Both the position numbers and the translations under genes were made by a program. Under the pieces are notes generated by a model. It was not told the origin of the DNA, did not search any database, and saw only the letters and a program-made list of their open reading frames with translations. 64,000 bases of DNA from Helicoverpa zea (taxonomy: Eukaryota; Arthropoda; Insecta; Lepidoptera; Noctuidae): contig NC_061473.1 in NCBI RefSeq assembly GCF_022581195.2, positions 10,788,001-10,852,000 on the forward strand. The letters are read 5' to 3'. Positions 42,022 to 54,568 of the stretch are shown in pieces (positions within the stretch are counted from its first letter, which is position 1; each line of letters begins with the position of its first letter).

Positions 42022-44240
42022 ATGGGAGGACACGGTCACGGACACGGACCTCCGTACACTGTGCCGAACTACCAACAGTTCAACATCAAAGGCATCCCTC
42101 AGCTGGAAGAGCTTGAAAAAGCTCTTGCAAAGAAAGGTCTCTGTGACCCTTGGATCAGGTGAGAACAATACATGATAATACGAAAATATTTAGGATAATT
42201 TTACTTTTCATTCAGACCAATGATGAGTCGCTACAATCAAAAGAATTACTGTTTTTTTTACACTGGTTAAACAAATCCTTAAACATGCCATGCTATGTTT
42301 TTTCTAAATGAGCTGGTTCTGTTGTAATGAAAGATGCTTTATAATGTATTACCTCACTAAGTGGCACAACTGTTTTCATTTTAATCATGTTTTATACAAT
42401 GGAACATAAACATATTGTCCATGCCACAGAGGACTGCAGTCAAATTTTCCAAAACAAATGGTGAACATTTAGTCACAGGTAAAAATGAATGACACTAACA
42501 CCCGCTCATAGATTCGTTACTTGTATGTATTTGATTATATGTATTCATCTGATGCTTCATATTTGTGGTAAAAGGAGATTGGGCAAGAATGTATGAAGTT
42601 TGGTCCAAATGTCCACCACGAACGAGACCTATATAATTAAATAGTCCACTTAATTTAGAGTAACTTTTACTAAGAAAGTAAAAAAAAAAACAATGCCAAA
42701 AAAAAGTTATAGCCAAAAATGTATTCTTAATTTTCGGTAGTTTTTGTATGTATGTTATCATTATTATTTTTATTTTATTCCACTTCCATTTCCGCACTTT
42801 ATCTAAAACTAAGATGAGTCTGACACATTTGCATATAAACAGCTAAACAGCCCATTTTTTTATGCCCAATGGATGTACGAATCACTAACCAATTGAGGCG
42901 CCAGAAGTGCTTGAATATACTGAGCGGTGCCTGGATCTAAGAAAGTTCGATGTAACTGGTGGTGGCTTCTCTCTAATAATGAACAATTCTATTTTGTCAA
43001 AAGTTACAGAAAGTACGAAAATCGAACATCACGAAAAGTAATAATGGCGTCCACGGCCGATTTCGGCCACGGCGGCTGTTCTCATTTAAGGAGATCAGCC
43101 AGCTGCGCAGGACATATTATAGTGCACGAGCATTTGCGCAGACACAGGTACACTCACTATTCCTTCACTCTCATAACCCGATGGGACGGCAATCCGACAC
43201 GACTGAAAAGAGATCAGGCGCAGGACCGACATTTACGTGCTCTCCGATGCACGGATGAATGAACACCAACTTCCAGACTACGGGCTGCTTTGTGAAAGCT
43301 TAAGAAAACCCACAAAGCGATTTCGGCCCGACCCGGGAATCGAACCCGAGACCTCGAGCACAGCAGCCGCGCCTGTGACCACTAGACCAACGAGGCAGTC
43401 TTCACGAAAAGTATTGAAAAAATGAAATAAGAAAAATCTATAAAATGTTTTATTTGATTTTGCTATAACTTTTTTCTGGTATTATATTTTTTTTTTACTT
43501 TCACAACAAAAAATGTTCTATATTTAACGGGCTATCTAGCCATATAGGTCTCGTTCGAGGTGGACATTTGGACCGGATTCGCCCATTGTCCTTTGTTTAT
43601 AAACAGGCATGTTGCCAAGTTGCTTTAGTTACAATTTACTGGCAGCCTGCATGGTTGTTAAGCACTATAATAAGTACTTGTTTTAAACAACTTTCTTGTT
43701 GCTATTAATAACGTTATTCAATTGTTGTTCAACAAAAGTTTACCATGAATATTGGGCTTTACCTACTTATTACTAAACTAGCCGTTTTCCTGCAGTTTTA
43801 CCCACGTCCCGTGGTAACTACTGCCCGTACCAGAATAAAATATAGCCTATGTTACTTGTGGATAATGTAGCTTTCGAAAGGTGAAAGAATTTTTAAAAAT
43901 GGTCCAGTAGTTTTTGAGCCTATTCATTACAACCAAACAAACAAAGTTTTCCTCTTTATAATATTAGTATAGATAGTCATAATATTTTCATTTGGTTATA
44001 TAAACCAATGATGTCTGGTATTTCAGGGATGCACATGTTCTGGAAGTGATTTTATACACAATGTATACATATTTCAGAAATGAAGCCTGGAGGTACCACC
44101 CTGGGTTTGGCACTCGCTGGGCTCGTGCCAACAAAACGTTCTTCCGTGGGCTGCCCCTAGGCTTCGTCCTGGCGGTGATCACGGTGGGCGTGAGCAAGAT
44201 GTTGGGCGGCGGCGACGCGCACGCGCACGACGAGCACTGA
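42022..44240 (+). CDS. NDUFB3: NADH dehydrogenase 1 beta subcomplex subunit 3 (complex I B12), 99 aa
   Basis: Accessory subunit of mitochondrial complex I in the inner membrane. Exon 1 42022-42158 (MGGHGHGHGPPYTVPNYQQF ... CDPWI), donor AG|GTGAGA; exon 2 44078-44240, acceptor atatttcag. The junction restores the conserved DPW-x-RNEAWRY motif. One hydrophobic segment (LPLGFVLAVITVGVSKM) forms the membrane helix; the His-rich tail ends AHAHDEH. 99 aa matches the family. A second in-frame acceptor 51 bp upstream (44027) would add 17 residues inside the motif, so it is less likely. Confidence 0.93.
42565..43605. repeat. Non-autonomous element with inverted ends in the NDUFB3 intron
   Basis: Ends near 42565-42660 and 43520-43605 are inverted copies (tggtccaaatgtccacc, cgaacgagacctatat). 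A tRNA-type SINE sits inside (about 43140-43400). Confidence 0.6.
43140..43400 (-). repeat. tRNA-derived SINE, second type
   Basis: Carries a B-box-like ggttcgattcccgggtcg on the minus strand and tRNA-like 'ctagaccaacgaggcag'. A related partial copy is at 32465-32665. Confidence 0.6.
43784..43976 (+). repeat. Retroposon fragment
   Basis: 'aaatatagcctatgttac ... ctctttataatattagtata', same family as 23238-23442. Confidence 0.65.
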
Positions 44241-46445
44241 CCTGTTGCGCCCTATGCTAGTGTTTTTGTTTAATATATTTCATGTTGTTAGTGAACCTTG
44301 TTATCATTTCTACATACATAGTTAAAGCAGGCTATGTCGGATGAGGATTATAGTTTATAGTCATTATATATTATAGTCATTACGGTTATTCATCGGACAG
44401 AGTTTCTGAGCTTAGTGTGTTCAATGTCTACTTTTACCCCTTTAGTGTTGAAATGTTGTAAAATCCGTTATTAGTGGATCTGCACCCTGTACTGTCAAGG
44501 AACCAACTTGCTAAGTTTCAGTTTGTAGATGTTAATTTCTGAGATTTTGTGATTATTCAGTGAGTAGTCTATATATAAATCACCACCAAGTTTTTATAGT
44601 CATTGAATCATGCCAGACAGAACGGCCGGACCGATCCGTGCGGGCACAAGTGAAAACTTGAACATTAACATTGTACATTCTTGATATTTGGAAATGGTGA
44701 TAAAGATAAATTTATTTTGCAAATATGGGTACAAAAGTAAATGGTGTTATAAAATAAAAAAATTCTGCCATATTTTGCCATTCGGCGTGCAAACATTTAC
44801 AAATTGTTGACGTTACAAACTAAGCAGTTAAATTATGCAAATCAGTAGCATTAAGTAAAAACTAGATGAAATTCTTAACATAATATAAATAGAGTAAAAC
44901 AATGCTTAATAGGTACTTAGAGTAACTAAAGTTCGGCCATTCAGAGAATGCGTTCCTGACACGTCGCGATTGAACTGACGACGTAACTACATTCATTGAT
45001 TATTGATATAATAATGTTGTTTTAATGCTCCTCAATTGTTAAAACGGTAAACAACCAGCAAAAATATTTTTATCGTAACTGCAACGCCATTGCAAAGTTA
45101 CGTCGTCAGTTCAATCGCGACGTGTCAGGAACGCATTCTCTGAATGGCCGAACTATAGCAACTAATTGAATGTCTTTGTCAGACAGAAATTCACCTATAT
45201 TATAGTATGCTTTGGTAATTAAATATTGCTTTAACTTATTTTTAAATATTTTAGTAGGCAATTCTTTCCATGACTTAGGTATATTATTATAAATAAATGA
45301 TCGGAGCCATGCAGAAGACACTTTTGCGCATTAAAGTACCTAGTCTTAGCGGTCTGGAGACATAGTCGGCTATTGTCGCGTCTGTGTCGTGGAACAGTAT
45401 CGGCAAGTCGTTTAAAACGGCTCGGGTTCGACTTTACAAACACAGCCACTTCCAATATATACACACAGGGTGAGCAAAAAAAATCACGTTTGTTGTATGG
45501 GAGCCCCCAATATATTTATTTTATTCTAGTTTTCATTATTTGTTATTAGAGCGGAACACAAATACATCATCTGTAAAAATTTCAACTATCTATCACTAGA
45601 CGGACAGACGGACAGAGCGAAAACAATAGGGTCCCGTTTTACCCTTTGGGTACGGAACCCTAATAAAAAATATCTCCTCATTTTGTCAGTATGTACATAT
45701 TTTATTTAGCTAGACAAAAACATAAAAGGGATAAAATAGAAATAATATGCAGGTTTGTACATTTTTCTCTAAATTAAAGAAGTCGTCGGATATCGGCATG
45801 ACTCTCCCGATTATTATTGTTGACGGTAAGATGCAGGTCAGTCGGTCGGTTATTGTGACGCTTATATACGTCCATGCTTTAGGGTACAAATAAACAAGTT
45901 TACTTTTTATTATATAAGAATAGATTAGAAACTTGTGTATCTCTCTCTTAATGCTCAATCCTTCTCCATGTGAGAGGAGGCCTGTGCCCAGCAGTGGGAC
46001 GATAAAAAGGCTGTAACAGTATCTCTCACGGAAGTCACGTCCGTCTGCCGTCTTCTGTCTCTCGGTCATTGACCTGTTGAGGGTTAATCGTTTTCCAAAT
46101 CAAAAAAAGTGCACAATGCCGCTAAAGCTTTTACTTCTAAAAGTTTCCCAGAAAAATATAAAATAAATCATGAACTACAAGCAGTTGATTGGTATAGGGT
46201 GAAACCGCAGGGAAATTATTTGAATACTAACCATTTTAATAAGACCGATTGTTTGCTTCAGCAAGATTAATTAACATCTGCCAGTGCTCGGTCTATATAC
46301 AGGTCATTAAATCAACCGTCTCGTATAAGTAAATCAAAGAATGTAATAATAATAAAAAAAACGAAATTGAGATGAATGTTGTAATACGAATAACAAGTAT
46401 AGGAGTAGGACGCGCGGTGCAGCGTGCGCGGTGTGCGCGGTGTGC
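44241..46445. other. Convergent intergenic region NDUFB3 / Rae1
   Basis: Contains the NDUFB3 3' UTR, the MITE at 44940-45154, a 'gggtcccgttttaccctttg' repeat at about 45480-45662, and a retroelement tail at 45965-46022. No gene found. Confidence 0.55.
44940..45154. mobile_element. MITE, 215 bp, with perfect 59-bp inverted repeats
   Basis: Left arm 44940-44998 (AGTTCGGCCATTCAGAGAAT...) and right arm 45096-45154 are exact reverse complements, leaving about 97 bp between. No target duplication assigned with confidence. Confidence 0.85.
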
Positions 46446-49023
46446 TCACGTGGAGCGCGGCTTGAGGTCCTCGTAGCAGGCGCGCAGGTAGATGTAGTTC
46501 TTCTTGGCCGGGTTGAAGTGCTCGTGCCCCTGCCGAATGCCACGGTCAGACAATCTCACTTACATCACACCTAACGATATTATAAAAACGCAACTTGCTA
46601 TGTGAGTATGTTTGTTACTTCTTGCGTAAACAGCTTAACAGATTGTGATGAAACTTGGCAGTAATATTTCATACCCTTTTTTATCCTGACCTGATGACCA
46701 TTTGGGAAGTATATCCTATCAAACATAGCTAATTTCGTAAAATTGGTCCAAACATCTCCGATTAATCGGTGGAATTGAGAACCTCCTCCTTCATAGTAAG
46801 TCGGATGATTCGACAAGAGTAAGCGTAGTGTGAAAAGCTGAGATAGTGAGGTGAAGGAGTAACCTTGGACCAGTCGTAGCCGACGGCGTAGGCGAAGATC
46901 TGGCCGTTGTGGTTGAAAGCGCACTTGGTGAGCGGCTGGTCCAGCATCTCGGAGGACTTGAGCCTTGTGCGCGCGTCCTTGTCCCAGAAGGAGAAGGAGC
47001 CGTCCGAGCCCACCGTGGCCAGCGTGCCGTGCGCCGGGTGGAACGCGATGTCGTTCACGGCGTAGATGTCCTGGTAGCCCGACGTGTTGGCGGGCGGCCG
47101 GTGGCACTTGAACGTGAAGTTGTCCTTGGGGTTGGTGGGGTTCACGTACTGGATGGCCACGCGGCCCTCCACGCTGCCCAGCGCGAAGCCCGTCGGCTGC
47201 TTGGTCTTCTTGTCGCGGAAAATGGCGATGCAGCGGTGCTGGTGCTTGAGCGGCGACTCGACGCGCTTGAACTCGCCCGGCTTGCCCTCCAGCGTGTAGA
47301 GGCAGATGCCGCGGTCCGCCGTGCCCACCACGGCCATGGGGTAGTCCTGCGGGCAAGCGAGCTGTAGCGGCGGCGCGGGGCGGGCTCGCCTTCTGCCGCC
47401 GCCTACTTACCACGTCCGCGCAGTAGCAGCGTTCCGACAAGTTCATATTCATTATGGGCACGGCGCTTCTGGTGTCCCAAAACTGAAATTATACAAAAAC
47501 CTTACACTTGTGTGATTGATCATCATGTTATTAGTAGACGAATATCATACGTCGTCGCTCCTCCTGCAAGCTAAGATACAGAGTGGAGCGTATACCTTGA
47601 GCGTCTTGTCCCACGAGGCCGTCATGAGGCAGGTGTAGTTGGGCGCCTTGATCCAGTGGCACGTCTTGACGGGCGCTTCGTGCGCAGCCACCTACACAAA
47701 CGCAAACACATACATTTTTATACATACACTAGTTTTCGCTCACGGTTTCAACCGCATCCCGAGTGAACTACTTAGACCCCATCCGTCCTTTCAAACGTCC
47801 AGCTTTCAGTAGTGCAGAGTTATAGTTATCCTTAACCATTTTGTCATCATGTAACATTGCGCTCCCCGCTGCGCAAGAAGCAGCAGGTGGACGACTAGCT
47901 ACGTGCCACATTGCCGCACTTGTACTCAGAATTTAATTGATAAACGCTTTCCAGTTCCGCGAGAATTCTATTAGTTCTTATGAAATCTATACCTATCTTC
48001 TATTTATATATTAACAAATATGGCCACTTTTACTTGCAATTGTATAACTCAAAAATGGTCTCACCAATCCAAAAAATGTTTAGGTCATACTTGATTATTG
48101 TGGTGTTTGCTAGCATGACCTGAATGCAGATCTGCTCAATAAACTGACTTGACTAGCGACTTAACTATTGCATTGGATTCATTTTTAATCTTCACAAGAC
48201 TATCTAGTGCAAGTTATAAGATAATACAATGACATGACGAGGGCACTAACTACTCTATCCTACTTAACCTCTCACTTCCAAATATTTGTTCTCAACATAG
48301 CAGTAATCTTCAGTCCCAGTTAATTGCTACATATTTAGCATAAGTTACCTGCATTGACTGATTAGAAGCCAGGTCCCAGCACTTGACACTCTTATCAGTT
48401 GATGCCATGAAGATTTTACTTCCATCCTGAAAATCAAAACATTGAAATAAAGCACAGCACAAACACATGAACAGAAGTTCTAGTTTCATTAACATGACAT
48501 GCAAGTAATGCCTGTACTGACATCATGCCATGCTACATCTAATATGGGGCCGTCCATGGTCTGCACTGCCTTGGGTACTGTTTTGCCCGACGCCTCCACC
48601 TCCCAGCAGCGCACCTGCAACAACCAATACATTCCTGACAATAATATTCATAAATCACTTTGTTGGTAAGCAAACAGTGTTGCCTCCCCTGAAGGAGAAT
48701 AAGTAGATCTAATAGTTAAATTTAACATAAACAGGTTCAACCAGTTTTAAATGCAGCGCTGTATGGGTCTACTAGCTGCACTATGATTATATAGTGATAA
48801 CAATGATAAGAACTTATATTTAAAACATTACAAAACCATGAATGGTGGTTTTATCAGCATGGTGGAGATGACTCACACGACAGTCCCAACTGCCGGACAC
48901 GAGGAACGTCTGCGGCAGCGACGGCGGAGAGAACTCCAGCGCCGACACCGTGTCGTCCGGTGGAGACGTCACCTCCAGGTCCTTGTTGGGGTTGCTCGGG
49001 CCTCCGCCCAGCTGGTTAAACAT
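46446..49023 (-). CDS. Rae1: mRNA export factor Rae1 (WD40 protein), 350 aa, 7 exons
   Basis: Nuclear-pore-associated WD40 propeller that works with Nup98 in mRNA export and in spindle assembly. Exons: 49023-48877, 48614-48522, 48426-48349, 47691-47596, 47482-47411, 47346-46864, 46529-46446, all phase 0. Signature blocks: PPDDTVSALEFSPPSLPQTF, VRCWEVEASGKTVPKAVQTM, GSKIFMASTDKSVKCWDLAS, TASWDKTLKFWDTRS, NLSERCYCADVDYPMAVVGT, FALGSVEGRVAIQYVNP, FHPAHGTLATVGSDGSFSFW, ending YIYLRACYEDLKPRST. The length fits (human about 368). ATG chosen because it starts the usual short N-terminus MFNQLGGG. Confidence 0.95.
47692..48348 (-). other. Rae1 intron 3
   Basis: 657-bp intron, AT-rich, no recognised element. 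Confidence 0.6.
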
Positions 49024-50449
49024 CTTAACGGCCTTTGTGTTTACCAACAGATCAGATATGGATCGTAACAATAGCAAGCCTGCAGGCAGGGTACACGCAG
49101 CAGCTGGCCAATGTGATAAGGAAGCGTCAGAAGCAAGACGAACAAGTAAATTCACGATACGTTATGTACTTTCTGTCCGTTTGAGCCAGAAGTTTTCCGT
49201 TTGTTTTGGTTTTACACAAGTTTTAGGTTAACAACTGCAATACTATTGATTAAACTCAGTTGACAGTTGCTGTCAGTCAATGTTACCAGGCGAGTAATTT
49301 CAATTACCCATAATTTAAGAAAGAGATTATTATACATGTACAATAACAATGGGCAATAATTTAAATCAAAATCTAATAACTATTTAAATACTTAAAAAAC
49401 CGGCCAAGAGCGAGTCGGACTCGCGCACGAAGGGTTCCGTACCATCCAAACTAATATTCTATAGGTACATATGTATTTATCGAAATCGAGCAAAAAATCA
49501 CGTTTGTTGTATAAAATATTTATTTGATTCTAGTTTTCAGTATTTGTTGTTATAGCGGCAACGGAAATACATCATCTGTGAAAATTTAAACTCTCTAACT
49601 ATCACGGTTCATGAGATACAGCCTGGTGACAGACGGACGGACGGACAGAGGAGCGAAAACAATAGGGTCCCGTTTTACCCTTTGGGTACGGAACCCTAAA
49701 AACCACTGTATTCAGAATCTTTAATAATAATTTACTCTACGCTCAATAAGACCCCTGCCTTTGCCATTGCCTGTACGTTTAAATAAGAAAATTTACTAAA
49801 AAAACTCCTCTGAATTATATATACGTAAACACGAGGGCGGCAAAATGGTCTCCCACCCTGACGCTACACAAGTATAATATGTAGTATACTTCTTAACCTA
49901 CGTCGCGTCGCTCGGTATTAGGGCATGCAATACCACATAAAATACCATTTAAAATACCGGTAAAAATAATATCTTACTTAATATCTACCGGTTTTTTTAT
50001 TTTTTGATAAAATATAGCAACATTTTTACCGGTAATTGCATGCCCTAGTTAGTCGGTGATTGACCAAAGAGTAAAGTAATATATAGGGAAAAGAGAGCCC
50101 ACTCACGTGTTATTCTTGCCACCCAATTTGACAATGCGCCATCTTTCTCTAAATTGGCCCCGAACTACCTACATAGCTATAGCTATAAAAATATTATAAT
50201 AGGCATGATGACAAATTTTTAAATACCTTTGTATGATGTAGGTATACGTCTATTTTATATGAAAAATTATTAATTTTAAGAAAATGCGAAGTTTTTTTTA
50301 TCAAATAATTGCATTTTTCTCTGTCCACTTTGAATCCGGCGCGAAAACGCTTGTCAGTGTCATGTCGACACTTGTGACGTCACGACTGAAATTACAAGAC
50401 GCAAGTAAACAACGCTCGTGCAATAATTAAGTTTTTTGTGTTATTAAAT
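49024..50449. other. Upstream of Rae1
   Basis: Rae1 leader and promoter region, then a 'gggttccgtacc ... gggtcccgttttaccc' repeat at about 49395-49699 (same family as 45480-45662). Short inverted repeats with 'taccggtaaaaat' lie near 49962-50030. No gene. Confidence 0.5.
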
Positions 50450-50641
50450 ATGAATTCGAAAGTGCATAGGTGTTGTGGGGTCCCCCAGTGTAAGAACACA
50501 TCCAAAACAACTCCTGATAAGTTATTTGTGTACGTTCCTCACAATAAAAAAATACGAAACAAGTGGCTTAAACTTGCAAGGCGAGATTCAAAAGCAATAT
50601 TGCCCAGGGTACAACTTTATTTTTGTGAAGATCACTTTGAT
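50450..50641 (+). CDS. Orphan THAP zinc-finger exon, 64 codons
   Basis: The ATG at 50450 starts MNSKVHRCCGVPQCKN. THAP C2CH pattern: Cys (CCGVPQC), the conserved Trp (NKWLKLARR), then CEDHF, all in order. The frame ends at a good donor (GAT|GTAAGT, 50642), phase 0, before the AVPTIF part of the domain. I found no following exon in the next 1.5 kb. It may be the first exon of a gene whose other exons are far away, or a remnant of a THAP-bearing P-element-like transposon. Confidence 0.65.
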
Positions 50642-52216
50642 GTAAGTTATTACATAGTTCTCTAGATTCTAACATAGAAGTTTTTTTAATTAAACTAATA
50701 CACTTACATGGAAGTTTTTTTTAATTAAACTAGTATACTTACATGGAAGTTTTAACATTTCTAAATTCAGCTGAACAAAAATCTTTATTTGATGCCAAAA
50801 ACTCTCCCAGCATTATGATATCAATTCTAGGCAAATTAGCGCTGTTTGCCTTGATAAATCCGGGCTCCATAACTCGTGTTATACACAATTAATTAAATAA
50901 AAACAAAGATCGCAGTGGAAGTTCACAATAACGAAATGTGACGTTCGCGCGCTTTCGCGCGAGTTGTTTTGAGAAATGACGTCACGAGCTCTGATTGGTG
51001 TTCAAGATATCATGGCGGATTGCCTTATTTCGTAATTTTGTTTTATAAAAATACATATTAATCACATTATTAATAAAGAAAACAATGCGCGTTTTATATT
51101 CCAAGCTTCAAGTTTAATTTAATAAATATATTATTTTAATGATTTTTGATTACTGTCATCATGCCTATTATGATCGGTTTTGTTAAGTTACTTGGAATAC
51201 TAACACCAGGTCTTTTTAGATGAAATTTGATATTTGTGCTTTTTTAAACCGTATTTAATTTATTCGCCTATTTTATCTTTTTTTAAAGTGTCTAATATTT
51301 TCCTCATACTTTTCTCTAATTAATATTGCATAAATAATTTTATCATCATCCTCCGAGCCTTTTCCCAATCATGTTGGGGTCGGCTTCCAGTCTAACCGGA
51401 TTCAGCTGAGTACCAGTGCTTTACAAGAAGCGACTGCCTATCTGACCTCCTCAACCCAGTATCCCGGGCAACCCGATACCCCTTGGTTAGACTGGTGTCA
51501 GACTTACTGGCTTCTGACTACCCGTAACGACTGCCAAGGATGTTCAATGACAGCCGGGACCTACAGTTTAACGTGCCATCCGAAACACAGCCAATGGTGT
51601 CTAAGATATACTTAGAAAGTACATACAAACTTAGAAAAGTTGCATTGGTACTTGCCTGACCTGGGATCGAACCCGCGCCCTCGTACTTGAGGTTGGTCCT
51701 TTACCCACTAGGCCACCACGACTATCTATAAATATAAATAAATAATTTTATATTAACAAACAAAATCGATTATAGTGTAGTGCCATCTGTTGGTAATTTA
51801 AGGTATCTTTTAGATAGTAAATAGTTTCCGGGCCAAATAAAAGGTGGCGACTCTTCGTTTACTTAGCTGTCAAAATGTACGGAGTGTCCCCCCCCTGGTG
51901 ATTGACAGTCGGTATGTCACAGTCACTGTATGTATGAGACAGCGAGACAGCACACCAATTTGAATTGATACATGACAGGATAAAAATAATGCAATGCAGT
52001 TTTGCAAGTAAATCAAAGTAAATATACAAAATAATACAGTCGTTATAAGTATATTACAAATTAAGGTCAGTGGGTCTTAGGGGTGGAGTGCTAGTACTAA
52101 GCTACTTCTTTACAGGTAAGAACCAAATGAGTATAAATAAGTAGCGCTCAGCCGTCACCGACGTGGGCGATTAACAATAATATTCGCTGTGGATTTAGCT
52201 TAAACCAATAAGTGCA
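50642..52216. other. Intergenic: tandem repeat and full SINE
   Basis: At 50675-50755 a unit of about 37 bp (cttacatggaagtttttttt...) is repeated. The SINE is at 51349-51724. The SOSS-B leader lies near 52100-52216. No further THAP exon seen. Confidence 0.5.
51349..51724 (+). repeat. tRNA-type SINE, longest copy in window
   Basis: Runs from 'tccgagccttttcccaatca' to 'ccactaggccaccacgac'. It contains a B-box-like element on the minus strand (complement of gggatcgaacccgcgcc). Fragments elsewhere: 598-690, 32145-32350, 33262-33338, about 57785-57825. Confidence 0.75.
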
Positions 52217-52777
52217 ATGAGCAACATACAGTTTGTTCAAATAAAGGACTTAAAACCTGGTATGAAAAATATAAATGCTGAGTTTATAGTGCTAGAAGTG
52301 GGTCCACCGACTCTGACGAAAGAGGCGCGTGAGGTGCGTACGCTGCGCGTTGCCGATGCCACTGCTTCTGTAAACCTGTCCGTGTGGGACGAGCCCGGCG
52401 CGCTGCTGCAGCCCGGAGACATTGTGCGTCTGACGCGCGGCTACGCGTCTCTATGGCGCGCAGCACTTACTCTATACTCGGGCAAGTCGGGAGATATACA
52501 GAAAGTGGGGGAGTTCTGTATGCTGTTCAACGAGCAAGTGAACATGAGCGAACCACAGCCGGCTCCCCCGGCCGCCGCCGCTGGCGCCCCTGCCGCAGCG
52601 GGGGACCGCTCAAACGGGGCGCACGCGCCGCTGCGGGCGCTGCAGGCGCCGCCGGCCGCCGCGCCGGCGCACGCCGCCAAGCCGGACCGCTTCGCGCCGC
52701 CCGCCGACCTGTCCGGCAAGCACGCGCACAAGACGTACGTGCGCGGTCGCGGCCACCAGCGCGGCAATCGGAGGTAG
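52217..52777 (+). CDS. NABP2: SOSS complex subunit B (NABP/hSSB-like OB-fold protein), 186 aa
   Basis: Single-stranded DNA-binding subunit of the SOSS complex, acting in the nucleus in DNA double-strand break repair and checkpoint signalling. The OB fold spans residues about 5-110: VQIKDLKPGMKNINAEFIVL, EVRTLRVADATASVNLSVWD, LLQPGDIVRLTRGYASLW, LTLYSGKSGDIQKVGEFCML, all closely matching human SOSSB1. The C-terminal tail is disordered, Ala/Pro-rich and ends in an Arg-rich HKTYVRGRGHQRGNRR. Single exon; ATG chosen by alignment to the family N-terminus. Likely polyA signal aataaa at 54021-54026 gives a 3' UTR of about 1.25 kb. Confidence 0.93.
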   Translation: MSNIQFVQIKDLKPGMKNINAEFIVLEVGPPTLTKEAREVRTLRVADATASVNLSVWDEPGALLQPGDIVRLTRGYASLWRAALTLYSGKSGDIQKVGEFCMLFNEQVNMSEPQPAPPAAAAGAPAAAGDRSNGAHAPLRALQAPPAAAPAHAAKPDRFAPPADLSGKHAHKTYVRGRGHQRGNRR

Positions 52778-54060
52778 CACCCGCACCTGCCTTCCTTCAG
52801 TGCCTTCCAAGACAATGGGGCATTCATTGTGGCTTAGTGTGTTAATAACCAGACTATTTGCCTGACGTGACGCCTCAACTCATACTCCATACTCTGTTAA
52901 AACTCAGTAAATGCATAACGTTTAACCTACTCATATACAAAATGTTATTTTTATGTTTTGTAGACTTAACTTTTTTGATGCCTACCCTCTCTCTAAATTC
53001 TTTGATGTAAAGCCATAATCAATGATAATGTAAATTTAAGAAATAGCATAATGTGACTAGCAGTTCATATTTTGTAATGACTAGCTACTGAGTGACTAGA
53101 TACTAGCTATTGAGTAATGATTATTGTCAGCTAGGCTAATAGCTCCGGGTGCACAGAGCAGGCAGTAACGGCACTGCTTGTGGTTGCCACTAGTGTGTCA
53201 TGTTGTTATTATTTGACAATCCTAACTGCTCCGTGGGTTGCAAGTGTACTTTAATGTTTGACTTACAGAATTGGTTTCAGTTAAACTTGCTCTATGTTGT
53301 CCAAAGTGATATTAATGTGTGCCAGTAAAATAATTTTCTCTAACCAAAACATTTTACTTATTCTGAAATACAAAATACTAGTGGTTTTTTTATACTTCTA
53401 AAATGCTTGGTTTCATTATTCCATAATTCTGTTAACACTATGTTGGTATGTACAGTAAATTTTATGGAACTCTACTGGGTGCACAGAGTATCTACTGGAC
53501 ATGGTGAAACCTTTGGAGAAAGCCAATAATTTATTGTACTGTTTAATAACACTGAACTGTTACTCCTACCATGATATTTTTTTTGACTTTTCTACAGCGA
53601 ACTTTAATTATATTATTTGATTGTTAGAGAGGGATTCAAAATAAAATGTTTTTTCATATTTTACCTGGATTAACAGAGGTGTGATCTTATCATTTGAAGT
53701 TATAATGTTGTATAATATGAATTGTAATAACTTCTGGAATTAATGAAACATATTCAATATTAATTGTATGTATCTATTTTAGAATTTCTCGCTAACAGTC
53801 GCAGCACTCGCCATAAGCTTGTTGTCTTTTGACTGTACAAAGAATTGAAGGAAAGATTTTAAAAACTTTTTTAAACTTAAGAGACTTGTTGTTGTACCCA
53901 TATTACAGAAATTATATAAATGTTGAAAAACATTATAACAACCTAGGTACTTGAGAGTTTTTGTACATTAAAACTTTGATTAAACTGTCTTGTTGTATAG
54001 TTTCATTGCCTGACTATGTAAATAAATTGTTGTATAAACAAATAATACTTAAACTCGTTT
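52778..54060 (+). other. 3' UTR of SOSS-B
   Basis: Unique AT-rich sequence, no open frames, ending near aataaa at 54021. No repeat recognised. Confidence 0.5.
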
Positions 54061-54162
54061 GACTATTATCTCACCCTGAAACCTAACCAACATCATCTTT
54101 CGAGTTCTGGGAGAACAGCGTTCTGAGCGACAGGGGTGGTTTCGCTGAGGAGCATGTAGTGT

Positions 54163-54465
54163 GTGAATGTGAGGTGTACCGTGCGTCCAAGAAGACTGCA
54201 GCTGGCCATCGAGTTGGTCGTTGGCGTTATGTTTGGGCTTGGTAAGTCCGATGCGAAGCTTAACGCCGCTAAGAGGGAGCAGCGGAAGGTCGTCGCAGCC
54301 GACGAAGTTTCTCTAATGTCCCGACGCGCACCGAGTCAACTGACCTTGGACGGGGTGGACTTGCTCCTGAAGGTTGCCAACAAATCTGGCTGCCTGAAAG
54401 GCTCGTTCACCCGTGACTTGAAAGAGGCTGCATTATATTATAAAGGGAGTACGAAAGGGAAGTAA
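54163..54465 (+). pseudogene. Non-LTR retrotransposon gag (ORF1) fragment
   Basis: Frame of 100 codons starting with GTG, no proper ATG. The block LTLDGVDLLLKVANKSGCLK then GSFTRDLKEAA resembles the N-terminal region of gag-like ORF1 proteins in insect R1/TRAS-clade elements. No zinc knuckles or reverse transcriptase follow, so it is a short 5' fragment. Confidence 0.55.
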
Positions 54466-54568
54466 GTAGGTACATAAGGGGAGCACATAGGTATGGGGAA
54501 AAAATTAAGCAAAATTTTTTTTTTTTTAAACCCTCGACGGTAAAAACTTATTGAAAAATAATAAAATA

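Noticed and set aside
43340..43390. Possible tRNA gene in the SINE at 43.3 kb
   Set aside because: tRNA-like B box but no full cloverleaf; part of a repeated SINE.
46909..47367. 152-codon plus-strand frame over Rae1 exon 6
   Set aside because: Shadow of the GC-rich Rae1 exon.
52384..52845. Second frame over SOSS-B (+2) and minus-strand frame 52441-52827
   Set aside because: Shadows of the GC-rich SOSS-B tail; the main frame has a clear OB fold.
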